A stretch of 20,023 nt of DNA from DASWIV01 sp036397475 (GTDB lineage: Bacteria; JAJVIF01; JAPKYR01): positions 1 to 20,023 of the forward strand of contig DASWIV010000003.1 in assembly GCA_036397475.1 (NCBI GenBank). Direction: 5' to 3'. Below are positions 1 to 5,672 of this stretch, one piece after another (the stretch's first letter is position 1; every line of letters begins with the position of its first letter). The translations under genes and the position numbers were made by a program. The notes beneath the pieces are model-generated. The model ran no database searches. It was not told the origin of the DNA and saw only the letters and a program-made list of their open reading frames with translations.

Positions 1-75
1 CCTACGCCCCACTTCGTGGATCAGCCGTAGCCGATCACGCTCCTTTGCGCTCAATGTTAACGTCTCCTTCTTCAT
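1..75 (-). CDS. Transposase, N-terminal fragment (partial at window edge)
   Basis: Reading leftward from the ATG at 75-73 gives 25 codons that stay open to the window edge and begin MKKETLTLSAKERDRLRLIH. This lysine-rich start followed by a short helical segment of the type L-S-x-K-E-R-D-R-L is common at the N-terminus of insertion-sequence transposases that begin with a helix-turn-helix. The start codon is preceded by a G-rich stretch (TGTGGGG) that could serve as a weak ribosome binding site. The nested inverted repeats immediately upstream (90-152) look like the end of an insertion sequence, which supports the call. The catalytic part lies outside the window, so the IS family cannot be assigned. 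It could instead be a DNA-binding protein of another kind. Confidence 0.55.
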   Translation of the reverse strand, partial: MKKETLTLSAKERDRLRLIHEVGRR

Positions 76-152
76 CCCCACATCTTAAAGGGGACATTTC
101 TATTTAGCCCGAAGGGGACATTCTCACGTTGCTGCTACATAGAAATGTCCCC
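76..152. mobile_element. Insertion-sequence terminal region with nested inverted repeats
   Basis: GGGGACATTTCTAT at 90-103 recurs exactly inverted as ATAGAAATGTCCCC at 139-152, and a shorter direct copy, GGGGACATTCT, lies at 114-124. The block sits directly upstream of the leftward transposase start. This is the arrangement expected for the end of an insertion sequence, with terminal repeat and possible transposase binding sites. The outer end is probably near base 152, but the C-run to 156 makes the exact boundary unclear. No target duplication can be tested because the other end is outside the window. Confidence 0.5.
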
Positions 153-232
153 CCCCTTGCGCAACCCCCGATCATGTGGTACATTCTCCGGTCGCGTCTC
201 CGGTCGGAATCGGAGCGCCAAAGGACAGAACA

Positions 233-463
233 ATGAAAAAAGGAATACATCCCCAATACCATCTCGCGACCGTAACATGCGCTTGCGGTAACACTTTCCA
301 GGTAGGGAGCACTTCTAAGGATCTGCGTGTTGAGCTATGCAACATGTGCCACCCGTTCTTTACCGGTAAGAAAAAGATCGTTGACACCGCCGGACGTGTC
401 GAGCGCTTCAAGAGGCGATATGCTCACTCCAAGGGAGAGTACAAGCCCGGCAGCGATTCATGA
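233..463 (+). CDS. rpmE: Large ribosomal subunit protein bL31
   Basis: This encodes the 76-residue 50S ribosomal protein bL31, which sits at the central protuberance and bridges to the small subunit. The start MKKGIHPQY and the later segment around LCNMCHPFFTGK are characteristic of the family. Four cysteines at residues 16, 18, 36 and 39 form the zinc-binding C-x-C ... C-x2-C set of the zinc-containing (C+) paralogue. The ATG at 233 is chosen because it gives the conserved N-terminus and has AAGGA at 221-225 upstream. An in-frame extension to 176 would add 19 residues unlike the family. It lies 80 bases downstream of an insertion-sequence end, so part of its native upstream control region may have been displaced. 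A clear terminator follows. Confidence 0.96.
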   Translation: MKKGIHPQYHLATVTCACGNTFQVGSTSKDLRVELCNMCHPFFTGKKKIVDTAGRVERFKRRYAHSKGEYKPGSDS

Positions 464-490
464 TCGCCTGCATTTATCAGAGATTAATAT

Positions 491-518
491 ACCATCAGTG
501 AACCTGATGGTTTTTTTT
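491..518 (+). terminator. Rho-independent terminator after rpmE
   Basis: ACCATCAG (491-498) pairs with CTGATGGT (504-511) around a five-base loop and is followed by an uninterrupted run of T to 518. The perfect 8-bp stem plus U-tract 28 bases after the rpmE stop is a textbook intrinsic terminator. It separates rpmE from the next gene. Confidence 0.9.
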
Positions 519-554
519 GTCCTCAAATAAGCGAAAATAAGGTATATTAGTGTC

Positions 555-1742
555 ATGCGATTATTAACCATGGTAAAAAGTACATTAAGATACATTCTGA
601 CCAGGCCTCTTCACATTATCGTCGCCGCTGAAAATGCCGCCGACGATATCGCCGAACGTGAAAAGCAGACCGCGCTCTATGGCGGCCAGGCTATAATCGA
701 AGGCGTAATGATGAAAGGTCCCGAGCGGACAGTAGCGGCGTGCCGGGCACCTTCGGGCGAAATTGTCCATTCTGTAATTCGCGAAGGGACCGAGGAAGCC
801 AAAAAGAACCTCTGGTACAAAACTCCGTTCCTCCGTGGGATATTCATTCTGATCGACGCAATGGGACTTGGATATAAGGCACTGATGTATTCCGGAGAAG
901 TCGCCGATCCGGACGCGAAACCCAAAAATCCGGTCATGGAATACATCCTTATGGGCGTCAGCATCGCGATTGCCCTGTCGGTATTCAAATACATACCGGT
1001 CCTGTTCGCTAACCTGATCCTCATGCTCTCCGGCGCTGCCGGCGACTCTACATTCACACTAGCTCAATTATTCAAGGGTGGGGTTCCGGACGGGATAGTC
1101 ATGTCGACACCTGAACTGCTCAATTACTCCATCAAGTACTCGCTCCTTGAAGGCCTGATGAAGGTAATTGTCCTCGTCGGCTATATGCTGATTATCCGCA
1201 CGGCACTCAAAGAGATTTTCCGGGTCTTCCAGTACCACGGCGCCGAACACAAAACCATCAATGCCTATGAAGGCGGCAGCGACATGAGCGTCGACGATAT
1301 CGCCACATACCCGACCTTTCATCCGCGATGCGGAACCAGCTTCCTGTTCGCCGTCATCCTGTTCAGCCTTGTTTTCGCGATGACATTCCCTCTGATCACA
1401 TTCTGGCTTTTCGGCGATCCGTCACTTGCCATTATGATCAAATACAGGTTTGTCATGCATATCATTTTCCTGCCCGTGATAGCGTCGTTCGGCTATGAGT
1501 TCATTCGTTTCACCGCATTCCTCAAAAAAGATTCCACGTTCATGAAAGTCCTCACCTATCCCGGAATGCTCTTCCAGAAAATCACTGCACTCGAGCCTGA
1601 AAAGGAAATGCTCGAAGTATCAGTCACCAGTATGCGGCTCGCCATGGGCCTGCCGCTTGTTGAATTAGAACCGGCGACAACTGAAATTTCCGGCAACGGC
1701 GAGAAGCGAGCGCTTCAGCCTGTCCAATCCACTGCAACCTAG
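555..1742 (+). CDS. DUF1385 (YqhQ-type) membrane protein
   Basis: A 395-residue protein of the DUF1385/COG3872 family, whose biochemical role is not settled and which is often described as a putative metal-dependent enzyme. The family signatures are visible: ALYGGQAIIEGVMMKG at residues 40-55 and FQYHGAEHKTINAYEGG near 225-241, followed by HPRCGTSFLF. His, Glu and Cys in these motifs are candidate ligands. Hydrophobic stretches around residues 130-160, 210-228, 260-290 and 300-320 indicate an integral membrane protein. Two start codons are possible, 555 and 570. Neither has a good Shine-Dalgarno. A -10-like TATATT at 543-548 would make the transcript nearly leaderless. The family is frequently found beside rpmE and prfA; rpmE is present here, but prfA does not follow. 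Confidence 0.88.
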   Translation: MRLLTMVKSTLRYILTRPLHIIVAAENAADDIAEREKQTALYGGQAIIEGVMMKGPERTVAACRAPSGEIVHSVIREGTEEAKKNLWYKTPFLRGIFILIDAMGLGYKALMYSGEVADPDAKPKNPVMEYILMGVSIAIALSVFKYIPVLFANLILMLSGAAGDSTFTLAQLFKGGVPDGIVMSTPELLNYSIKYSLLEGLMKVIVLVGYMLIIRTALKEIFRVFQYHGAEHKTINAYEGGSDMSVDDIATYPTFHPRCGTSFLFAVILFSLVFAMTFPLITFWLFGDPSLAIMIKYRFVMHIIFLPVIASFGYEFIRFTAFLKKDSTFMKVLTYPGMLFQKITALEPEKEMLEVSVTSMRLAMGLPLVELEPATTEISGNGEKRALQPVQSTAT

Positions 1743-1763
1743 CCATCCTTCCAACCGCCGTAG

Positions 1764-1781
1764 CGCGTCCGCCGCGGCGGA
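1764..1781. repeat. Dispersed GC-rich palindromic repeat, copy 1
   Basis: CGCGTCCGCCGCGGCGGA occurs here and again, identical over 18 bases, at 2256-2273. The inner TCCGCCGCGGCGGA is a perfect 14-base palindrome. The two copies bracket the lipoyl-domain gene. Short GC palindromes of this type are usually dispersed many times in a genome, but only two copies are visible here. Confidence 0.6.
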
Positions 1782-1810
1782 ACATATCGCATCCTGTAAT
1801 CAGAATTTCT

Positions 1811-1828
1811 TTACTCAATATTGAGTAA
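1811..1828. promoter_or_regulatory. Perfect 18-bp palindrome upstream of the lipoyl-domain gene
   Basis: TTACTCAATATTGAGTAA is a perfect 18-base palindrome located 58 bases before the preferred start of the lipoyl-domain gene. It has no T-run, so it is not an intrinsic terminator. Its size and symmetry fit a binding site for a dimeric repressor. The 12-base core ACTCAATATTGA is found again at 15741-15752. The regulatory role is inference. Confidence 0.4.
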
Positions 1829-1885
1829 GGTATTCCACATTCTATGGATATTACTATTGAGCAACTGAAGGATGAGGATAAAACC

Positions 1886-2185
1886 ATGGCCCAGTATGTA
1901 GACATAATAGTCCCGGAATTCTCCGACGGTATTGACGACGTTCAGATCACGAACTGGCTCAAGAACGAAGGCGACCCGGTAAGTTACGGCGAAGCTATAG
2001 TGGAGCTCGAGGTTAACAAGAGCGCTGTCGAACTCGAATCCCCCGCCGACGGGGTTCTCGACGCGATTTACTGCTTCGAGGGCGAGGAAGTCATCTGTAC
2101 GGAGCGCATTGGCGTTATCCTGCTGACTGGCGACGAGGGCGGCGAAGAGTTCGACTTCGAGGACTCCGAAAAGTACAACGTCTGA
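1886..2185 (+). CDS. Stand-alone lipoyl/biotinyl-attachment domain protein
   Basis: A 99-residue acidic protein consisting of one lipoyl/biotinyl-type carrier domain, like the swinging-arm domain of 2-oxoacid dehydrogenase E2 subunits. The segment around E-V-N-K-S-A-V-E-L-E-S-P matches the modification loop, with K45 as the predicted lipoyl-lysine, and the following P-A-D-G-V turn is typical. No E3-binding or acyltransferase domain follows; the tail after residue 80 is a short acidic stretch. The ATG at 1886 is preferred because GAGGAT at 1874-1879 is well spaced and translation then begins directly with the domain strand. An upstream ATG at 1844 would add 14 residues and has poor spacing. 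No dehydrogenase or lipoate genes are adjacent, so its enzyme partner cannot be deduced. A biotin-carrier role is possible but less likely. Confidence 0.8.
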   Translation: MAQYVDIIVPEFSDGIDDVQITNWLKNEGDPVSYGEAIVELEVNKSAVELESPADGVLDAIYCFEGEEVICTERIGVILLTGDEGGEEFDFEDSEKYNV

Positions 2186-2255
2186 TTTCTCTTTTTGAGA
2201 TATTCCATAATTCAAATCTGCGAACATACCAGTTGCCCTGGCAACCACACCGGAA

Positions 2256-2273
2256 CGCGTCCGCCGCGGCGGA
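2256..2273. repeat. Dispersed GC-rich palindromic repeat, copy 2
   Basis: Second copy of CGCGTCCGCCGCGGCGGA, identical to 1764-1781. It lies 71 bases after the stop of the lipoyl-domain gene. Direct orientation is not meaningful for the inner palindrome. The surrounding 2186-2407 stretch shows no convincing gene. Confidence 0.6.
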
Positions 2274-2407
2274 CTATCACGCATTTTGACCGCGACCGCG
2301 AAACTCCCTCACTACCCATTCAGAAGTCCACGGCGTCAGCCCGGACATCGCCCTGTACCTGAACCCCATCCCATAATTCCATGGTAAAATATTCCCGTGA
2401 CCATGCC

Positions 2408-2448
2408 GGGTGCCCTCTAGTAAAATGTACTCATTTTAGTAGAGGCAT
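2408..2448. repeat. Left REP-like hairpin arm
   Basis: Left 41-base arm of the inverted pair. It folds internally into a stem of about 14 bp with a short GTAC-type loop, so it can be a single-strand hairpin substrate for the transposase. It has no T-run and does not look like a terminator. Confidence 0.75.
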
Positions 2449-2464
2449 AAAGTGCAATAGACTA

Positions 2465-3037
2465 ATGGACGGTCCGCACATACGAAAATCTAAACGTACA
2501 AAACCCGTCTCGTACAATGTCGAGGGCCACGCTCACGAACTCACGTTCTCATGTTACAGACAACAGCCATTCCTCACGGGGAATTTCGCACGACAAACTC
2601 TCGCCGACTCGATCAATACGGCCTCAGAGAAATTCGATTTCGATGTATGGGCGTACGTATTCATGCCTGAACACATCCATGTGCTCATCTATCCTCGCCG
2701 TAAAGATTACTCGATTTCCGCTATTCTTCAGTATGTGAAACAGTCTGGGGCTCGTCGAATTTTGAAATATTGTCGGGCGAATGGACTTGCGGCACTTAGC
2801 AAAATGGAGACGGGAAAAGCGCGTCCAAAATATCGATTTTGCCAGGACGGTCGCGGATACGATAGGAACTATTTTTCCCCAGACAGGATTCGTACCCAAA
2901 TAGAATACATTCATAATAATCCTGTGCGTCGTGGACTGGTCGAATCTGCAGTGGAGTGGGAGTGGTCGAGTGCATCGTTTTGGCTGACTGGTGGTCACTC
3001 GCATGTTACAATATGTAGTGAGAATTTGAAGATTTGA
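2465..3037 (+). CDS. REP-associated tyrosine transposase (Y1/HUH family)
   Basis: A 190-residue protein of the Y1-transposase (IS200-like, PF01797-type) superfamily, most like REP-associated tyrosine transposases. These cut and join single-stranded DNA at hairpin repeats through a tyrosine nucleophile. The HUH motif is visible in FMPEHIHVLIYP near residues 74-86. The catalytic tyrosine is most likely the one in YIHNNPVRRGLV near 147-158, followed by the usual W-E-W-S-S-A segment. The ATG at 2465 is chosen because the longer frame from 2381 would run through the left hairpin arm and add residues unlike the family. No strong Shine-Dalgarno is visible. All core motifs are intact, so it may be functional. 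The flanking repeats are its presumed substrates. Confidence 0.88.
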   Translation: MDGPHIRKSKRTKPVSYNVEGHAHELTFSCYRQQPFLTGNFARQTLADSINTASEKFDFDVWAYVFMPEHIHVLIYPRRKDYSISAILQYVKQSGARRILKYCRANGLAALSKMETGKARPKYRFCQDGRGYDRNYFSPDRIRTQIEYIHNNPVRRGLVESAVEWEWSSASFWLTGGHSHVTICSENLKI

Positions 3038-3060
3038 ATACTTGTAGAGTGGAGTTTGTA

Positions 3061-3101
3061 ATGCCTCTACTAAAATGAGTACATTTTACTAGATGGCACC
3101 C
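3061..3101. repeat. Right REP-like hairpin arm
   Basis: Right 41-base arm, the inverted near-identical partner of 2408-2448. It begins 23 bases after the transposase stop. The same internal hairpin is present, with the single difference falling outside the loop. Confidence 0.75.
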
Positions 3102-3229
3102 AGCGCGGACCGTTATTGAACAGAGAAGAGATGTCACACTTTATGAGCGGGCACCCGGGGTAATACCGATTGCCTGGAAAACCCAAAACTCCAGGTGGTC
3201 CTAAAACAGGGGGTAAGTCACAATATCAC

Positions 3230-3257
3230 TTGACTTTTTTTTATTTTATGTTAGATT
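3230..3257 (+). promoter_or_regulatory. Candidate sigma70-type promoter for the Cys-rich protein operon
   Basis: TTGACT at 3230-3235 is followed after 16 bases by TAGATT at 3252-3257, upstream of an AGGAGG at 3275-3280. The -35 is good and the -10 is a partial match. It is placed correctly for transcription of the gene starting at 3289. Confidence 0.4.
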
Positions 3258-3288
3258 TCAAAAGATAATTCCCTAGGAGGTAATTGGC

Positions 3289-3726
3289 ATGATGAATCCG
3301 CTTTATAATTCGACTTCAATTAGAGTTGTTCAGATTTTGGTATTATTTAGCCTGATTGGTATTTCGGTACCGAAAGATCATGGTATTGGCCCCGCTAACG
3401 CTGGGATTATATGTACCAGCACATTTCTATCATTTGGATTTGCAACTGGATATACTACTTATTGCAGTGAATGTCAAAATGGTTCAAACTCATGCGAATA
3501 CGGGTGCTGGATTACAATTTATGCATTGCACTGTAAAGATGATTCTCAATATGAAGGAGACGATTGCGGAAATACCCCAGCAAAAGTTACTCGGGACTAT
3601 TGTGCCTTGCTGGGAGGCCAATCATGTTATCTGGATCAGGTGCCATTCGATTGTTGCGCATTTACTCAAGTACCCCTTGTTGAAGCTGTTTGGATCTGCG
3701 AGGAGGAATGCCAGTACTGCAACTGA
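3289..3726 (+). CDS. Small exported cysteine-rich protein
   Basis: A 145-residue protein that I do not recognise. The first 38 residues look like a signal peptide: a charged start, a hydrophobic run at about 12-27, and ANA at 36-38 as a possible cleavage site. The mature part would contain 14 cysteines in a little over 100 residues, in pairs such as C-x2-C, C-C and C-x3-C-x2-C, so an extracytoplasmic disulfide-stabilised fold is likely. It has an excellent ribosome binding site, AGGAGG at 3275-3280. Its stop is only 16 bases before the start of a lipoprotein gene, so the two are almost certainly co-transcribed. Both are much more AT-rich than neighbouring genes, suggesting transfer. A toxin, pilin-like or structural role cannot be distinguished. 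Confidence 0.75.
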   Translation: MMNPLYNSTSIRVVQILVLFSLIGISVPKDHGIGPANAGIICTSTFLSFGFATGYTTYCSECQNGSNSCEYGCWITIYALHCKDDSQYEGDDCGNTPAKVTRDYCALLGGQSCYLDQVPFDCCAFTQVPLVEAVWICEEECQYCN

Positions 3727-3742
3727 AATAGGAGGAAATAAA

Positions 3743-4732
3743 ATGATCGCAAGACTAATCAAATCGATTTCAATTGGGTTGTTTGTTCTGAGCTTTGGAT
3801 GTAACACTTTGGGTGATTCACCCAGTGCAAAAATCTCTCCGGAAGACTCGAAATCTTCAGACCTGATAACCAGGGAAGAAAACTACATTCAACAAGACGA
3901 GTACAGGACCTATACTTCCAGAAATACAATTCTGTTTAGAGCAGCATTTCAGTGGATGAAATCGGGAAAAGATCAGAAAGATATCTCATTATCCAAAGCG
4001 ATTAGCTCTGGTTTAATCCCTGTCTGGATAATTGATCCTGGTTCTGGCGATCCGGTGCATATCCTTGGTTCGGGTGAGCCCTCGGGATCCGATGTAATTC
4101 TGCTTGAAGAATTAGGCGGCTTAAGCTGTAAGATGGTTCCGGGACCCAATATTGGATTTTCAGAAGCGGAATCGGAAACCATAAATAATTTTGAAGCTAT
4201 CCAGAATGGTCTAAATTCAATGCCTCAGGAGAATCTTTCAGCATTTGAGCGAAGAAAGGTTGAATTTCCGCCTACAGAGTGGGGAGTCATGATGGATGGA
4301 TTACTATGGCATATAAGAGATCTAGCGCCACGGTATGTTGCTGCTCAACAAAAATTGCCATCAACTTTTAAGGATATTCTTGGGTCAAATTATTTTCTGG
4401 TTGATGAATTTCTGGAATATGCGTCGAGCCTGATCAATTCTGGAAAATCCTCATATTTTGAATGTGGGGTAATTCCAGCTGAAAATATACTTTATTTTGA
4501 TTTCGATCGACAGGAGCCAATGGGGTATCCGGTATCAATTGAATTCACGATCACTGACGACGGATTCGATCTTTATAACAGGAATAATTTAAAGGAAGAA
4601 CTATGGCCGGATGGCTTTATTCATGACGGTTACAAAATAGTCCTCCTTTCCGACGAAATGCTGGCTGATCCGGATGAATATTTCGATGAGTCAGTAATCA
4701 GACCTTTGTCCGATTTCTATATTCCGGAATAA
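3743..4732 (+). CDS. Hypothetical lipoprotein, operon partner of the Cys-rich protein
   Basis: A 329-residue protein with a clear lipoprotein signal peptide: MIARLIKSISIGLFVLSFGC, lipobox L-S-F-G-C with the acylated cysteine at residue 20. The start at 3743 is preferred over longer in-frame options because it gives this signal, follows GGAGG at 3731-3735, and avoids overlap with the preceding gene. The mature protein has no membrane segment and no motif I recognise. It contains a proline/glycine-rich stretch near residues 92-112 (W-I-I-D-P-G-S-G-D-P) and a mixed alpha/beta region thereafter. The context says only that it is anchored in the envelope and made with the small Cys-rich protein. 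It shares the AT-rich composition of this segment. Confidence 0.8.
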   Translation: MIARLIKSISIGLFVLSFGCNTLGDSPSAKISPEDSKSSDLITREENYIQQDEYRTYTSRNTILFRAAFQWMKSGKDQKDISLSKAISSGLIPVWIIDPGSGDPVHILGSGEPSGSDVILLEELGGLSCKMVPGPNIGFSEAESETINNFEAIQNGLNSMPQENLSAFERRKVEFPPTEWGVMMDGLLWHIRDLAPRYVAAQQKLPSTFKDILGSNYFLVDEFLEYASSLINSGKSSYFECGVIPAENILYFDFDRQEPMGYPVSIEFTITDDGFDLYNRNNLKEELWPDGFIHDGYKIVLLSDEMLADPDEYFDESVIRPLSDFYIPE

Positions 4733-4752
4733 CCGTCCCCTGAATAAATTGA

Positions 4753-5016
4753 CTATCTTATCCCCGAATTTCGGGGAGCAGGTCAGCACCAGACATTTTA
4801 ATTGAGGAAATAATTTCAATAGCAAGTAAGGATAATAATCGATACTATGAAGAAATTCCGTTAAATATATTAGCAATACAGGCTTTAGGGTATTGCAAAA
4901 AAGAATCAAGGCAGGCTATTGAGTATTTAAAATTACGAGAAATGCAAGATAAGGATCCAATAATTAAGTATCAGATATTATTAAGCCTTGAAAGACTATA
5001 TCTAATTTCAGAATAA
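4753..5016 (+). pseudogene. Start-less C-terminal remnant of a HEAT-like repeat gene
   Basis: From 4753 the frame is open to a TAA at 5014-5016 and reads as credible protein from about 4792 on. It includes IPLNILAIQALGYCKKESRQ and ends with a helix pair of the type P-I-I-K-Y-Q-I-L-L-S-L-E-R-L-Y. The pattern of paired amphipathic helices resembles HEAT-type repeats. There is no usable ATG, GTG or TTG in front; the first in-frame ATG lies deep inside the fragment near 4941. It therefore appears to be the surviving 3' end of a larger gene. The AT-rich composition matches the preceding operon. A hairpin, TCCCCGAA/TTCGGGGA at 4761-4777, sits near the truncation point. Confidence 0.6.
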
Positions 5017-5330
5017 TATGCGTGTTCCTAATTTCCGGCTATAAAACTCGTCCCTGGGTTTAGTAACCGATTCAATGTATAATATTTCTCCGGTATTGCA
5101 TCAAATAAACACAGCAAGATCCCGAATTTCTCCGGGATCCTACCATTCCTAACCGGCACTACTCAGCATTTTCCCGTAATACCTCAAAAGCAGTGTCTCT
5201 CTGCAGTAACTTCCCCTCACCTATTGGCTATGGCAAATCACCCCTGTTTTTCCTGACTAATCCCACTTTTTTCTAAAAATTCCTGATTTTTCTGTACCCC
5301 CCTAGAAAATCCTTAAAATGTGTCCGAAAG
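5017..5330. other. Non-coding stretch without recognised gene
   Basis: I see no credible coding frame here on either strand. The only structure is a short hairpin, GATCCCG at 5118-5124 with CGGGATC at 5133-5139, without a T-run. The composition shifts from AT-rich on the left to mixed on the right. It is probably the junction between decaying acquired DNA and the repeat block before the tRNA. Confidence 0.5.
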
Positions 5331-5340
5331 GGACCAAGGA

Positions 5341-5400
5341 GGGCAAGCCTCGCCCCTATAGGAATGTTCCAAATTAGTAGGGGCGACGCTTGCGTCGCCC
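5341..5400. repeat. Inverted-repeat element (dispersed hairpin repeat)
   Basis: GGGCAAGCCTCGCCCCTA at 5341-5358 has an inverted near-copy beginning TAGGGGCGACGCTTGC at 5378-5393 (15 of 16 matched). The right arm continues into GGGCGACGCTTGCGTCGCCC at 5381-5400, which is itself a perfect palindrome with 9-bp arms. The block does not encode a convincing protein. It has the look of a short non-autonomous dispersed repeat; its copy number cannot be judged from one window. Confidence 0.6.
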
Positions 5401-5520
5401 AGTAAAATCCAAAGGCTGCCCGACGGACGACATCCCCGACCTGCTCCAGGAAACCGCCCTGCGCGCCTACAGGCGATTCCACTGTCTGATGTAACGCCTG
5501 CCCTTGCAACACATCCCCTG

Positions 5521-5549
5521 TTCCGCATCCCGCCTACTGATGGTATAAT
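5521..5549 (+). promoter_or_regulatory. Candidate promoter for tRNA-Ser
   Basis: A perfect -10 box, TATAAT at 5544-5549, lies 21 bases before the tRNA. A weak -35-like TTCCGC at 5521-5526 has a 17-base spacer. The position suits transcription of the tRNA and possibly the lipoprotein gene immediately after it. Confidence 0.5.
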
Positions 5550-5570
5550 CCCTTGCCGCTTGATTCTCGC

Positions 5571-5658
5571 GGAGGTGTGGCCGAGTGGTTGAAGGCGACG
5601 GTCTTGAAAACCGTTGTACCGTCAGGTACCGGGGGTTCGAATCCCTCCACCTCCGCCA
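5571..5658 (+). tRNA. tRNA-Ser (anticodon UGA)
   Basis: An 88-base tRNA. The acceptor stem GGAGGTG (5571-5577) pairs with CACCTCC (5648-5654), followed by discriminator G and an encoded CCA (5656-5658). The anticodon stem ACGGT/ACCGT encloses CTTGAAA, giving anticodon TGA at 5605-5607. The long variable arm TGTACC-gtca-GGTACC identifies the class II serine type. The T arm has the standard TTCGAAT loop with one G-U pair in its stem. It would read UCA and, by wobble, other UCN codons. Confidence 0.97.
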
Positions 5659-5672
5659 GCTTTGCCCTTCAT

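Larger units (their letters stand above)
2408..3101 (+). mobile_element. RAYT-type element bounded by inverted hairpin repeats
   Basis: The 41-base sequence at 2408-2448 reappears inverted at 3061-3101 with a single mismatch (position 2414 against its partner at 3095). Each arm is itself an imperfect hairpin: CCTCTAGTAAAATG pairs with CATTTTAGTAGAGG at 13 of 14 positions. A Y1/HUH transposase gene lies between the arms. Hairpin repeats beside a single-copy HUH transposase is the classic layout of REP sequences with their RAYT. The outer boundaries are taken from the repeat match; no target duplication is expected for this class. Confidence 0.8.

Noticed and set aside
2274..2400. Possible minus-strand gene remnant between the GC palindrome and the RAYT element
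   Set aside because: Only a run of about 18 codons before a stop is readable, too short to support.
2381..2464. Upstream start for the RAYT gene at 2381
   Set aside because: The added residues are translated through the left hairpin arm and do not resemble the family N-terminus.
3356..3742. Longer reading of the lipoprotein gene from 3356
   Set aside because: It overlaps the Cys-rich gene in another frame and would bury the lipoprotein signal; GGAGG at 3731-3735 supports the start at 3743.
4761..4777. Hairpin TCCCCGAATTTCGGGGA as terminator of the lipoprotein operon
   Set aside because: No T-run follows on either strand and the centre is too tight for a good loop.
5273..5528. Minus-strand open frames before the tRNA
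   Set aside because: Two overlapping frames read the hairpin repeat block; neither has a ribosome site or a family match, and their translations look like repeat-derived artefacts.
5571..5658. tRNA-Ser as an integration site for the AT-rich segment
   Set aside because: No second copy of the tRNA 3' end and no integrase gene are visible in the window.
5553..5672. In-frame extension of the TPR lipoprotein upstream to a TTG at 5553
   Set aside because: The extension is a translation of the tRNA-Ser sequence, and the lipoprotein signal starts at 5673.
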